From Anthostomella pinea (lineage: Eukaryota > Ascomycota > Sordariomycetes > Xylariales > Xylariaceae): 64,000 bases of DNA. The stretch spans positions 3,596,001 to 3,660,000 of the forward strand of contig CAUWAG010000007.1 of NCBI GenBank assembly GCA_963556695.1. The letters are read 5' to 3'. The position numbers and the translations under genes are program-made. The notes under the pieces were generated by a model, which saw only the letters and a list, made by a program, of their open reading frames with translations, was not told the DNA's origin and searched no databases. Shown here in pieces: positions 40,455-51,618 of this stretch (its first letter is position 1; the number at the start of each line of letters is the position of its first letter).

Positions 40455-43380
40455 ATGTGAAGCGGCGCTACCAGGACATGACATGATGCGTATTTCCAGT
40501 GATAAGTGCCATTGGAGCGGGTTGGGTAGGTTTAGACACTGCCCGCTCAGTTGCTGATATGAATGAGATAGCGGAACCACCCAAGGTACTGTTATAGGGG
40601 GCACAGCGGAGTATTAACCGTAGCCATAGGCTACAATACTTGTACACAGCGAATGCTTCGACCATTCATAAGGATCACTGATCAGCTACCGTGACATGCA
40701 GGAAATTGGTGCGACGATACTACATATAGGATATATTTCATCATCTTGGCGATGCTGTGTTATGGACCACGGAGCACCAAAGCCATCGATCAACCCTCGA
40801 AAAGGCTATTGTGAGGCTATCTAACTCTCGCAGTCTCCTTTTCTGGATGAAAGTCTCGAGTCTCCGCACTCTCTCTCTCTTCTTTATGCATACCTCCATC
40901 TCCACACTCGCCCTTCTCTTCTTTATGCGCACCTCCCTGCTCGTACACGTTGGTGTTTCAAATGCTCTACTTGTTCACAAGGTAATCAGGCAAGAGTTCT
41001 CTCCTGTCCAGGAGTCCCTTTCTTGGCATGGACGTCGGCTGCTTTGCGCCCCCAAGCCCCGAGCTTCGCCGGTTCCTCGTCCTCTTCGAAACTGTCCTTC
41101 TGACCATACTGGCACCAAGGTTCCGACCAACTCAACGGATATCAATCCACGTCAACCGTTGACGTCAATATCCACGTCAACTCAATCCACCAAGACCCTT
41201 ATAGCCTTAGCAACCAACTTAACGACGAGGCTATCGTGAGTTGATATTGACGTGGATATCGTTGATATGTTGAAAAAAAATTTTGACCATATAAGATATT
41301 CCGGTTCTAAGTGGGTCATGCCAAAATACTTCTTCCGCCCTATAAAACCTTACTATTTTCAAGTATTTTTTCATATCAACAGACGTTGATCAATATCAAC
41401 GGAGACCCCTTGTTGATTAACGTCAATCCACTCAACTAGAAGATTTTCAAAAAGCTTGGCAACTCACTCAACGAGACCTCCATATTAACGTGGATTGAGT
41501 TGGTCGGAACCTTGCATACTGCTGCTTCCTAAATTGACCTATCTTCTTGGCCTCTTCATGCGAACCTGCTGCTCCAAGGCCTCTAGCACGAAATTGAGCC
41601 GGATCGTTCAGCATGGGGGCTTCCGCGGCTGACTGGGGTCATGAAAGACACTGACCCATTTTTGCAATCTGGGTTGTGACGGGCTAGGGGTTGTGGCGAG
41701 GATGACTTACAGTTTTACCTGACTGGAGGGCCGAGAGCAACGCTGTCCTTTCAAAGATTTTTGACGGCTCGGCAGATGCACAAAAAGGGTGCTAATCTAC
41801 TGATCCATCAAGAGACACCAGGCGAGTACCTGCCACCTTGATATATACACGCCGACATATCACCTTCGCTGTTGAACTGTGCCTTTGTCCCCTATCAAGC
41901 ACTTTGTGGACAACCACTGCGAAGTCTTTAGTTCCATAATAAAGTGGAGTTCCTAGTTTCATTGTAAAGAAGAGGATATCGACAACGGACAAAGCCTTCG
42001 TATGCTGTCAACAGTTTCCTCAACAATCTCCCGACCCCTTTGTCCAGAATGCGCCTCGATCTTAGCCCAACGACCTACTCACCACATACGCCTCTTTTGC
42101 TTTGTCCTAAATATCACATACTTGCGTTAGCACTTGACCCTTTTCAGCCCACTCGAGGTGTGGAGAGATCCGACAGATCTTGCCCCTTGTCATCTCCTCG
42201 GAGATTCCATAGCACAATACGCTCGCCCACTGTCCAAGTCAAAGTGTGCTGATTGATTCAGGTTCACGAGTCTAGATATCTACTATGATAGCTAGCTACC
42301 CAGTCCAATAAAAAGTTGGTCGAGTCCCGCTCGTTTCCCCCTCGCTACGTTCCTTGCGCCGGCACTCAGACGATAGCAAGAGCACATCCAACCCGTCAAT
42401 ACCCTTAGGCGCGACTCCTTTTAGTTTGAAATCCCGCCAGCATGGGCGCCACACAATCCAGTGTGTCTTCTTACTTCGCGGCATGCGTCATCTCGTCAGG
42501 CGGGATCATGTCTCTTTTCCTTGGCCGGTCCACTAATCCAAGCACCACATGTAGGTTCCCGACACATGAGATACACCATGTAAAACATCTTGGCGAAGAG
42601 ATCCGTGGCTGGTTCTAGGATGGAAAAATCGTCGAGTGTGGGTTGTTCGTGTAGGAGAGTTGATGTTAGCCGTGGCCTGTAGTTGTTGGTCGTGAGAGTT
42701 TGTGTATCATTTTGGTGTTGATATTGATCAGAAGTGGAGGAGGGAAGGAATGCACAGAGGAAGCAAGGAGTGTTTTTATATCATTCTCGAGTATCAAGAA
42801 GTCACCGTTGCGAAGATGAAGCATTCACTGAAAATAAACCATATGTGAGACGTTGCAACGTTCTGGTGAATGCCGGAGAACCTGTGCGATACCGTTAAAC
42901 CGAATGTGACTCACGCTCGCCCTGTACGACTCACTGACATAGTGCTCGAGGGTATCTACTTAAGCCTGATCAACACAAATTGGTTAACACGGCTAATGAC
43001 GGGGACGAGGAAGGCATAAAGACGGCAGTGGTGAGTTCGTATACGCCGTGCTCTTTGCTTTCATGCACATACTGACATACTGACTTCAGTTTTTTCTCAC
43101 AAAGAAACGTCCAAACCGTATTTTCGCCGACCAAGCTGCCATGTGCGGACGGCACAGGGGGCAATGTCTGCGAGATTGCTTCCAGGAATGTCGCTCATGC
43201 TGAGGTGACTGTACACCCCATAACGGCAAGAAGTCGGCAGCCATTGCATTCACTCAAATTACCGCACTTCAAAGCCGAGGGAACTTCGTAGCCATACGTA
43301 TCACACCTTCAGCCGAAAGTACATGCCCCACTTCCGCAAAGGGGCGTGCGCCCAAAAGCACGCGACATAGGCAGGCAGCG
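40455..43380. other. Intergenic, one MITE, no supported gene
   Basis: Several ORFs up to 160 codons (40757-41239) lack any domain, intron-corrected extension or codon bias. Apart from the MITE at 41112-41514, nothing is claimed. Confidence 0.5.
41112..41514. mobile_element. MITE-like element with repeated subterminal motif
   Basis: About 400 bp. Inverted ends share CAAGGTTCCGACCAACTCAA (41116-41135 against the complement of 41495-41514). CATACTG occurs at 41105-41111 and 41515-41521 as a likely 7-bp target duplication. The left part has CCACGTCAA/GTCAATATCC motifs whose inverted forms (GATATTGACGTGGATATC) recur about 100 bp further in, so it can fold into nested hairpins. No coding capacity. 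Confidence 0.72.
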
Positions 43381-44042
43381 TTACTCAGTCCCCGTTCCAG
43401 AGATGATCCTTGAGGCACGAACCTCGATCCCAAGCGATCCGTGGCCACCGGCGGTGAAGCGCTGACTGCCGGCGAAAAGCATGCTCTCCAGGGGCTTGTA
43501 CCCGTCGTGGCCGGACTCGAAGCTGATGTGCTCCACTAGAGTCGGTTCAGGGCGGAAACGACATGACGACATCAGATGACTGTATTTCACTCACTCGAGT
43601 AGCCGAAAGGGGCCGATGCGGCGCTCGGGTCGCCCATCAGGATAGGCATGTTGACATTGTTCAGTTCACAAATTCCGTAGACGGTCATGGTGACGGCACG
43701 GCCCTCGTCGTCGCTGAGGATGACCTTGACGACGAGGCGGCCGTGGGCCTTGTCCTGGTCGATCTTGAAGTAGTCGCAGCCGTGCTTGATCTCGAACTTG
43801 AACCTGGGCTCGAAGCCGCCAACGGACTCGACAATGCCGTCGTAGAAGGGCTAGTTTCTCCGTCAGCGATTGTTAGTCCGAAGAATTGCCGCTCTTGGGA
43901 AACTTACGACGGCTAACAGGGTGCCGCCAGTCCAGACGTCGCCGCAGGGGAACTGGTCGGAGATGCCCCAGGCTTTGACAATGAAGGCGGGCTTCAAAGT
44001 CGGGAAGCTGTCCTCGGGGTATTCGAGCTTAGTGGCAGACAT
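43381..44042 (-). CDS. DUF3237-like protein
   Basis: complement(join(43381..43535,43595..43850,43908..44042)), 181 aa. Introns GTAAGT...CTAG and GTGAGT...CTAG remove frame changes; the total is divisible by three. The sequence runs LKPAFIVKAWG, WTGGTLLAVVPFYDGIVESVGGFEP, GCDYFKIDQDKAHGRLVVKVILSDDEG, VYGICELN, and ends with MEHISFESGHDGYKPLESMLFAGSQR. The pattern of paired beta strands with FETG-YK-LE--FVGSGRF near the end is that of small DUF3237-type proteins, whose function is unknown. No signal peptide. The family name is from memory of that pattern. Confidence 0.75.
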
Positions 44043-44740
44043 GTTGAAAGGGAGGAGGTTCGGTACGAGTTAGTAGAGAAAGTTAAACCTGAGGAAAGGA
44101 ACAAATAGACGCAGCCTTGATTGGGGAGTGGTGCATATAGGAAAGCCAAAGTATGTTTATGGCTCTGTTATGTATACTACTACGCGGGACTTCATGATTC
44201 CGCCAGCACGGATTTCGTCCGTCGCGGGTCCCGTGGGTGACAACCAGCGGCGTGTGGATCCTCCGGAACGCGGGACTCATGGCGGAAGCGAGCCACGAGC
44301 ACGTAACCGGTCCGCACTCACCAGCTGAAACTGCGTCATGACCGAGCCAATCGGAGATGCTTGAATGATAGTCTAGGTAATTACGACTGGTCTCTGGTCA
44401 GCCGGGGAATGTCAGCTCAGGGATCAAAAACATCAGTGCGAGGACACGTCGTGATTGTTAGAGGTGTAGACAAGGTCAATATACCAAGAAGAATCAGGCC
44501 TCCAGGAAAGGATATCAGTGCCTCGATGAACGGATGTAAGGGGTTATGAAAGAAAGTCAACAAGGTCAATGGAGACATGCCACTGTAAGAGTGTCCTGCA
44601 TACTTGCCGGTCTTCAGGTAAGAACCTCATTTGCCATACTCACCCCTTTGCATTCCTCACCATCTATTAATGCCACGTGTACCAATGTTCCCCGTTCGGT
44701 TTATCACATGCCCTACCAGTCGTCTAATAACATGATCATC
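44043..44740. other. Intergenic, no gene seen
   Basis: Only shadow frames; upstream DNA of the DUF3237-like gene. Confidence 0.5.
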
Positions 44741-45750
44741 TCACTGCTTAACAATCTGAGCGATGACTTCAGCAGTCTTCCTTGGCTTCAAAATGAATGG
44801 ACTATGTCCAGCATCCACGCTATACGACTCAAACCACGGGTCAGCAGCAACAATCTGCTCCTGAAAAGCCGTGGTCATCACCATATCTCTCTCGCAGATG
44901 ATGTATGCCTTAGGAATGGTCAGGTCGCTGGGAATATACTGAACCGGCGTCTCGGCTGCATCCTGTTATTGGGGGACCAGTAGCTGAGCATTGCGCAGGG
45001 CCTCCGCCGGCGGTAGATCGTTGAAGAGGACTCCATGTGCTTGCGCTTTGGGGAATGATCGGCTCTGTTGGGCCGTCAGTAGCTATCATATAGCGATATC
45101 ACAGCTCCGGTAACGACCGGGACATTGGCGTGGTCGGGTACTTGCCTTCGTGCCGGGCTCGCCGACGTCAAACATATCCGGCCAAGAGCCACCGAAGGCA
45201 TCGATCATGCTCGTGTTCTTCTGCGGTATAACGAAGCCGGCAACCTATGTTGTCTAAGTCAGCGGAGAGCGCGAGAGCAGTCGTCAAAGAGACATGCGGA
45301 TGAGATGATCGGTCGCTCGCAGACTTACGAAGATAATCTTCTTAAATCCGCCGGACTTGCCTTGTGCTCGACGTTCATCGACGCCCAAACCCTCCGTCCC
45401 TATAGTTGCTGGCACGCCTCCATAAGAAGGTCCCATGATGACGACCTCCCTCCCCTGGTCGAGTAAAGGGGTATCAACTGTCATCTGGGTTAGCGGCCAT
45501 CATGGAGCGAGTTTGGCAACGGTATGTAGGACTTGATGCGCCCGTGTGCAACAGAAGAAAGAAGGCCCACACTGATACACTGCACGTCAGCCATGTAGTC
45601 CACCCCACCTCTTCCCTCGCTCATCGTGGGTAGAGCAGGACAGATGAACTCGAAGCCCAAGTTTTGGAGCTCGACTTTCAGCATGTCATAATGACTTGGC
45701 ACGTGCCAGGCGCCGTGCACCATCAATAGCACAGGTTTGGCGGCCGACAT
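44741..45750 (-). pseudogene. Alpha/beta hydrolase broken by one in-frame stop
   Basis: Four exons, complement(44741..45064, 45146..45244, 45329..45477, 45573..45750), would encode 282 residues plus the internal stop. Seen: LLMVHGAWHVPSHYDML (oxyanion HGAWH), the region normally holding the nucleophile as GPSYGG (Ser in VVIMGPSYGGVP), NDLPPAEA, then a TAA at 44968-44966 in the segment LLVPQ-stop-QDAAE. Beyond it the frame continues perfectly through ICERDMVMTTAFQEQIVA and the catalytic-His context DAGHSPFILKPRKTAEVI. A single C-to-A change (TCA to TAA) would explain the break. The third intron uses a GC donor (GCAAGT). If made, the protein lacks the catalytic His. Confidence 0.8.
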
Positions 45751-45927
45751 TCTGAAGTCGTTAACGATGCTCAAGCACTGGACTCTTCTTGCGGCCGATC
45801 GAATTCCCGGTCAACAAGTAGTGGCCGCGTGCTCACTTTTGATTACAGTGAAAGAGGAGAAGCCTCTCACGCAGGTCAGCACTAATGATTAAATCCGAGG
45901 TCCGAAACTATTATGTTGGCGGCCATG

Positions 45928-46704
45928 TTTGTTTGTTTTGTTTGTTTTGTATTTAACGTGGGGGATTGCTCCTCAGTAGTGCAAACCACGCCTCCCAGAG
46001 CCTCTGCATCGCAGGGTTGTGGAGGTATCAAGATAATAAGTACAGTCAGTCCCGCTCACGAGCCCATCTCCGTTGTTGCGGCGGTATGACCTTGGGTCAT
46101 CCATCTGGTCCTTCAGAACAGCTATCTATCGAGGGCAGATTGATGAAAAGAATTTGCTCTTCTCCACAAATTTTGCCCATTCTGTGCTCCTCTCCCCTAA
46201 GTATTGTAAACAAGCTGCCCTAGGCAAGTACCTGGGCAGCAGCCGACTTTTCCCCAATCTCTTATAAAAGAAAATGTGTTGTGGTGTTTTCTTCTCACCA
46301 CAGCTGCAGTGATCATTCGAGTCTGTATGCCCAAAGCGTTCGTGGTATCTGGCAAAGTCGCCATGTCCAGATCTGGCCGCTAGAAGTCTGTGTAAAGTAC
46401 TCCTCTTAAAAGATATAAGGTCTTTTTCAGTTACTGCATGTGAGTATACTTCTTGATACCTAGGTTCTGATTGGTCTTTCCATTATTGATTGAACTCTTT
46501 CTTGCCTTTTCTTTTGAGATCTCTCTTGATCCACGAGATTGTGGGAAGGTTTGTCGTGTCTGATTCTAGCATGGCACCCTTTTTTGCTAGTGTGTCGGCA
46601 GCTTCGCTGCCATCAATATCTCTGTGTCCAGGAATCCACTTGACGGTCACTCCAGGAGTGTGTGCCGGGGGAAGTTCTTGGAATCGTAGAAAAATGTTCT
46701 GTGA
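45928..46704 (-). mobile_element. 5'-truncated Tad1-type LINE copy
   Basis: 777 bp matching the 3' end of the full LINE at 17398: (GTTT)n tail, the 3' UTR, and the end of ORF2 through RNase H (TPGVTVKWIPGHRDIDG). Bounded by a 16-bp duplication TATGTTGGCGGCCATG (45912-45927 and 46705-46720). Several base differences and a stop in the ORF2 part. No gene is obviously interrupted. Confidence 0.9.
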
Positions 46705-46720
46705 TATGTTGGCGGCCATG

Positions 46721-47424
46721 ATTGCTCGATCGAGCGATGCATTGAAGACCCGCGGTGTGACGAGCCAGGCAGGTGATGTTCACTAAAGGAACATGCTGAC
46801 ACTTGTGAAAGTATGAAGGCACCTCGTTCTCGTTAATGCCTGTCAGATACCCACTGATGCAGGTACATAATGGATAGTCCTGCATGATAGTGGGAGCATA
46901 CGAACTCCACCCATGCCATGCCAACCCCATTCGCGGCTGGCTGTGGATGAACCAGCACACCATCCCATCACCGTTGCCCCAAGGACCAGTTGAAAGCCAA
47001 CCCCATCGTTTCTCCATGGAACGGTGTCGGCACCACGGCCAACCCTGGTCTCGCTACCGGGTGCCTCGAGTATACAGCCCTGCAAATGTTCTGGGTGGCC
47101 TCCAAGCATCTGGAAGTGGAAGCGAAAGTGCTCATGAACTCTCTCGGCTTCCACGTCGTCGCATAAGGCTTCGTAACATCGATCGGGCTCGCTCGCCTTC
47201 ATCGCATCTGCCTCATCTTCCGGCTCCGTGGACATTGCTTCGCGCTCTTCATCTGATTCCAAGTGGTTCCGCCGGCGTAGCTTATCATATCCCCCCAACT
47301 ATTCTACTTTTCGATTCTTCGCGAGTCGCGAGCCCTGTCCATCTTTCTCCCTCTCCTCCCGCTCATCTTGATCTGTTACCCCAGATAAACCATGATTCTG
47401 ACGTTCAGGGTCTCGTCTGTCTAG
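46721..47424. other. Intergenic, no gene seen
   Basis: Downstream of the methyltransferase; overlapping frames on both strands without features. Confidence 0.45.
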
Positions 47425-48174
47425 CTATTCCGGTTTGACCGCTGTCAAGAGGCTGTAATGAGGTCTCAGATTGTAAACGTCCCAGTAGCCCTCTGGTCGT
47501 CCGTCGTTTGGCAAGACGTGGGACCGCCATGTCAGATTCTGCATGCCGGCTTCGGCTGCAGCCCTCTCGTAGACTTCTTCTGGTTGGTGATAGTTCTCGA
47601 ATTCGACAGGCTCCGGTTGCGTATAGCCAGTGACTCTACATTTCCACCCGCCTTCCTCTGTTCTACCGAGTGTTGTGAGATCGATCCCGTAGCGATCGTC
47701 AAACGGTGCTTCAAGGCCTACAAAGGGATTTGACGTCAGCGCCACGAATCGCCCGCCAGGCTTGAGGTTTGCCGCGATGTTCTGCCACATAGAGGCCATT
47801 TCCTCGTAATTCGAAGCGTAATTCAGAAACCATACACCGAGTGTCACATCGAATGGCCCATGTGGCGCTGCAAAAGGCTTGCCGCAGTCTCCGACCTGGA
47901 AGTCGACCTTCGCTCTTTGCGATTCTGGAAGGTCTCTGAGCGATGCTCTCGCCGAATCGATCATACCCGCTGATATGTCAATTCCGGTCACATGTGCTGC
48001 GCCTTGCTCTAGGAGAGTGTGAGACCAGCGGCCCAATCCACAAGCGAGATCCAGGCAATTGAGTCCTTCGACATCGCCAAGGACGTTCAGGACACTCGGC
48101 TTTTCTGGTGCTTGAGACGGCAAGTCTGACATGGACTTGTATTTCTGGCCAATCGCGTCATATTGTGTCGACAT
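47425..48174 (-). CDS. Class I SAM-dependent methyltransferase
   Basis: Intronless, 249 aa from the ATG at 48174 (MSTQYDAIGQKYKSM). The preceding in-frame TTG at 48234 is not a start. Motif I is CLDLACGLGRW (about 40-50), with GIDISAGMI as the acidic strand-2 end (64-72). The VDFQVGD motif contacts adenine, and FDVTLGVWFLNYASN is the post-I/motif II region. LKPGGRFVALTSNPF is the usual motif III. This is the Methyltransf_25/11 fold acting on small molecules; the substrate is unknown. It diverges from the hydrolase at 48527, 352 bp away. Confidence 0.88.
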   Translation of the reverse strand: MSTQYDAIGQKYKSMSDLPSQAPEKPSVLNVLGDVEGLNCLDLACGLGRWSHTLLEQGAAHVTGIDISAGMIDSARASLRDLPESQRAKVDFQVGDCGKPFAAPHGPFDVTLGVWFLNYASNYEEMASMWQNIAANLKPGGRFVALTSNPFVGLEAPFDDRYGIDLTTLGRTEEGGWKCRVTGYTQPEPVEFENYHQPEEVYERAAAEAGMQNLTWRSHVLPNDGRPEGYWDVYNLRPHYSLLTAVKPE

Positions 48175-48526
48175 GGTGAGAGGTGGCAAGTTGTTTGCGT
48201 TACTCAGAGTGACGATTAAGTGTGTGACTTCCAATCCAGGAAGCTGACCGGTGGTGTAGAGAACGGGGGCGGTTTTTGAGCGTACCAGTGCTGCAGCCTC
48301 TGGTATCGTTCTCGAGATCGTTTACTGCCGTAAGACTCCCTGTTAGACCATGACGCTGGCAGAAGCGTGACGAGGAAAGAACTGAGGGGTAGCTTACATG
48401 CATTCCCCCGACCGAGGCGGTCCTCGGCTGAGAAGACTCCGGAGCCACTCGCACGACATTAAAGTTGCAACATAGGCATCCCGAGGTTGACATCCTGGAC
48501 TGTATGTCACACGATTAGGCTGCTTC
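48175..48526. promoter_or_regulatory. Divergent promoter region, methyltransferase / hydrolase
   Basis: 352 bp between divergent starts, no coding evidence. Shared regulation is possible. Confidence 0.4.
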
Positions 48527-49666
48527 ATGATCAGCCGGCCTGCAATCACCTCCATCGAACCAACGGTCCTGAAGGCGGAGCACATGTCGACGCTTAGCCC
48601 TCCAGGGCTGTATCCTGGCGAGGGCCTTATTCATATCGCCGACGCACCGTGCATCTACAGGTTCTTTCCGGCGGACAAGAAGAAGCCTCTGATTGTCCTC
48701 ATTCCTGGAGGTGCCCACAATGCACGAATCTTCTATGGTGGTCATCGAGGGTACGACTCGGATGACTTTCTGGCTTCTTGGCTTGTTAAGGACGGCTTCG
48801 GTGTGCTCGGGATCTCATATCCACTCCAAAGCGAGCCTGAACTCATGCCACCAGTGGCTCCTGCCTTCCGCATCCACCAATGGGGTAAACAGGCAGCCGA
48901 AGTTACTAAGGCGGTGGTTGATGCGAACAGCCTGTGTGGAGATATAGTGCTTGTGTGTTGGAGTATGGGCGGAAGACTACTCGTGCCGTATTGCAAGCTT
49001 GCACGCGGCCTTGGGCTCAATGTCAAGCTATTTGTCTCGCTCGCGGCGACCCCAGGACTCGCAGGAATAAGGCCTGTACCTCCAGGCTTGAGAAGCACGC
49101 CGTCCGGGTATGCTACCTTCCCTGCGATGCTGGGCTTGTTCACGGCCCAGATTCGTGAGCAGCAACAGCTCAACCACGATAAATGTATCACTCCGGAAGG
49201 AGTCTATCGGAGCGAGTACTTTGGCCACACTCCAGTGAGCCTCCTCGGATGGGGTTATAGGTTCGACGGCATGAGTGAGTTTGCCGACGATGGAGGAGAT
49301 TCTGTGAGAGATGCAGAAGCCCACAACGTTGGGTCTCTGCCATGGATCTCTTCATTGACACCAACAAGTCAGCTGGATGCGCGCCACGTTCTGTCCGACA
49401 AAGCGACTTGGGCATTCCTGATGACTCAACGACTGACCCTCGACTTCGAAAAGAAAGCTCGCTCTATACCGACAGACTCCTTCCGATGGATGAATATCAG
49501 GCTCTTCGTTGAGTCTGCGCCGGGAACACTTTCTGCGCCCGTTACTGGCAATCACTATTTCTTTCTTGGTAAATCGGGTGCAAAAGCGACCGCGAAGGGC
49601 ATCGCTCGTCACCTCAGCACTGCCACTGCGCTTGAATCCCGTTGGTGCGAGCTGCTCGGAGATTGA
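48527..49666 (+). CDS. Alpha/beta hydrolase
   Basis: Intronless, 379 aa. A second ATG 19 codons downstream (MSTLSPPGLYPGEG) may be the true start. Oxyanion region IVLIPGGAHNARIFYGG; nucleophile elbow CWSMGGR with Ser at about 146. The HYFFLG segment near the C-terminus is a candidate for the catalytic His (TGNHYFF). The position of the acid is unclear. No signal peptide. Resembles uncharacterised fungal hydrolases; the substrate is unknown. Its divergent methyltransferase partner suggests joint action on a small molecule (inference). Confidence 0.8.
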   Translation: MISRPAITSIEPTVLKAEHMSTLSPPGLYPGEGLIHIADAPCIYRFFPADKKKPLIVLIPGGAHNARIFYGGHRGYDSDDFLASWLVKDGFGVLGISYPLQSEPELMPPVAPAFRIHQWGKQAAEVTKAVVDANSLCGDIVLVCWSMGGRLLVPYCKLARGLGLNVKLFVSLAATPGLAGIRPVPPGLRSTPSGYATFPAMLGLFTAQIREQQQLNHDKCITPEGVYRSEYFGHTPVSLLGWGYRFDGMSEFADDGGDSVRDAEAHNVGSLPWISSLTPTSQLDARHVLSDKATWAFLMTQRLTLDFEKKARSIPTDSFRWMNIRLFVESAPGTLSAPVTGNHYFFLGKSGAKATAKGIARHLSTATALESRWCELLGD

Positions 49667-49890
49667 GGGGGCTGTGCGATGAACTGTCATCAAGCTCGCG
49701 AAAGGCCTCGGCTGGTGAAGCTCAGAAATCAGGACAGCATCATATAACAACGGGAACAATACACGTTGTCAAAATCAAAGAATAAGTCTTATATAATAGA
49801 CTGCTTTCAAATAGTATTGCTCTTAATAGATTATTCCAGGTGGACACTTACAGATAGACGGACACAACTTCAAATCTAGCTCCTTCTGGT

Positions 49891-50812
49891 TCAGTCTCCC
49901 CGAAAGTGTTGCAAGACCAGCGTCTGACTGCGGACAGTCTGACAAGCAGCCCAGAACTTAGATACAAGAGCCGCAGTCGCACGAACCACTCGCCTCTGTC
50001 TGTCCACAGCGTCGTCGTCGCCGTCAACGGCCCCAAACCCTCGGATACGGACCATCTCAATATCAATCTCGCCCAAGAGGCGGTAAGCCCTGTCAAGCCT
50101 CCGTTCTAGGCCTGTCTTTAGAGATTCAATAATCGCCAGCCTGACCGGGTCCAACAGATCCCGAGGAGTATCGTCCTGCTCGAGCTGCAAGACGCCCGGT
50201 GTGAGAAACACGTCGCATCCGGCCCTCAGCCTGGCGCTGATAGGGTCGACTTTGCTTTGAAGCCCCTGGCTCGAGGTGCCCGACTTTTCAATGGCAGGTC
50301 CTGAAGTATAGTCCACAGCATTTTCGCGCAGTCAAGAGACGATACTGGTGTGGCGTGGAAGTGGTCAACAGCGGCTTCCGTGACCGTGTACAAAAACCGA
50401 AACCCGAAGAGCTTCGCCACGACCGACAAAAACGGCCGTCGTACTGGTTCCTAGTCATGAGCGGGCAAATGACATGGACCCAGTCATAGATACGACTGCA
50501 GAGTTTCTTGTCGTCTTCGACGCTGTCTGACGAGTGGACCTCGTCCGCCAGCTCGGTGAAGAGGTACAGCATCTCGGCCATGTGCTTTGCTGAGCGCAGA
50601 CGGAAGCTGCGGATGGCTATGGCGAGCTGGACGTCGGAGGTCTCGTCGTGCTCTAGACGGCACTCTGGGCATGTGACGGTGGGGAAGTGGAGGGCTTTGT
50701 TACCTGTCTGGAGGTCGTGGAAGATGTTGGTCTCTCTGATGGCTTCCATGACCTTTGGGAAGCTTTGGCAGAGGGCTGGGTGCCCGCAAGCAAATGAAGT
50801 TGATGTAGCCAT
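49891..50812 (-). CDS. Hypothetical protein with RING-like N-terminal cysteines
   Basis: ATG at 50812. Exon 1 (50812-50494) encodes FACGHPALCQSF and CPECRLEHDETSD, an incomplete RING-like pair, then helical sequence ending DDKKLCS. A 50-nt intron (50493-50444, GTATCT...CCAG) is proposed, continuing RRPFLSVVAKLFGFRFLYTV. A second frame change near 50330-50270 needs another intron (for example an 80-nt GTATCG...GCCAG). The final exon reads SKVDPISARLRAGCDVFLTPGV through to the stop at 49891. Exon borders after the first are uncertain. No family recognised beyond the cysteine pattern. Confidence 0.5.
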
Positions 50813-51618
50813 TGCGCTGGGTTCTGTATAGGAAATGTTAGCGGAAAGGTAAATCGATTCGTCTTATCTTGGTTGGTGGGTGTGTGTGGTTGTAGAGTGA
50901 TGACATGCCAAATTCTCGACGTGAGAGCCAGTGGTTATATAGCAATGCTATTGTAATGAGAGGAGTCGCTCGAAAACAATCGTATTGTTTTGGCCGTGAA
51001 AGGAACATACCATACAAAGACATGGTATAGAGCCAGGATTGGAAGACCAAAAAGCCATGTTCTTTGTTGTTTTTTGTGGTTTGTCATCCCGAGTATGCGT
51101 TGACTCGGACAAGTTCCCATACGAAATCGCGGCCCATAAACGTACAAGTGCGAAACGTAACGTGAGTACTTTTGCGGCCACGTCAATCGGCTTCGAGGCA
51201 TTCCCGTCCTGATGATGCACTTGGGGCTTCCTGCGGGTTAGAGAGCACCGCATGTGTTCCTTCTCATGAGAATCCAAGTTTTCAACACTGTATTCCTGGC
51301 GAACCAGACTTGTGAATCTCACAATAACCATACGTTCTGACAGAGAATGTTTCTTTTATCTCATCAAGGCAGCTGATTCTACCCCTTGCCCATAGCAAGA
51401 CCGATTCAACCGCAGCCACTACACCGTCAATTTGATCCGATCATCCCAACTTCGGTAGTTCCTTCTTGCGAGGACTTGCTATATACACAGTTTCTAAAAG
51501 ATAAGCTCATGATCGTTATGAACTGAAAGGGGTATCACCAAAACAGATAGACCAAATGGCCTTGAGGCACATCAGCACCGTGTTCGGCTTCTATAGCCAC
51601 GGTATTCCGAACATAAGT
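50813..51618. other. Intergenic, no gene seen
   Basis: Between the RING-like gene start and the 3' end of the large protein gene. No supported frame. Confidence 0.5.

Noticed and set aside
40757..41239. 160-codon ORF overlapping the MITE
   Set aside because: Runs through the MITE inverted repeat and has low-complexity Thr/Ser composition; no domain.
43563..43916. 117-codon plus-strand ORF
   Set aside because: Antisense shadow of the spliced DUF3237-like gene.
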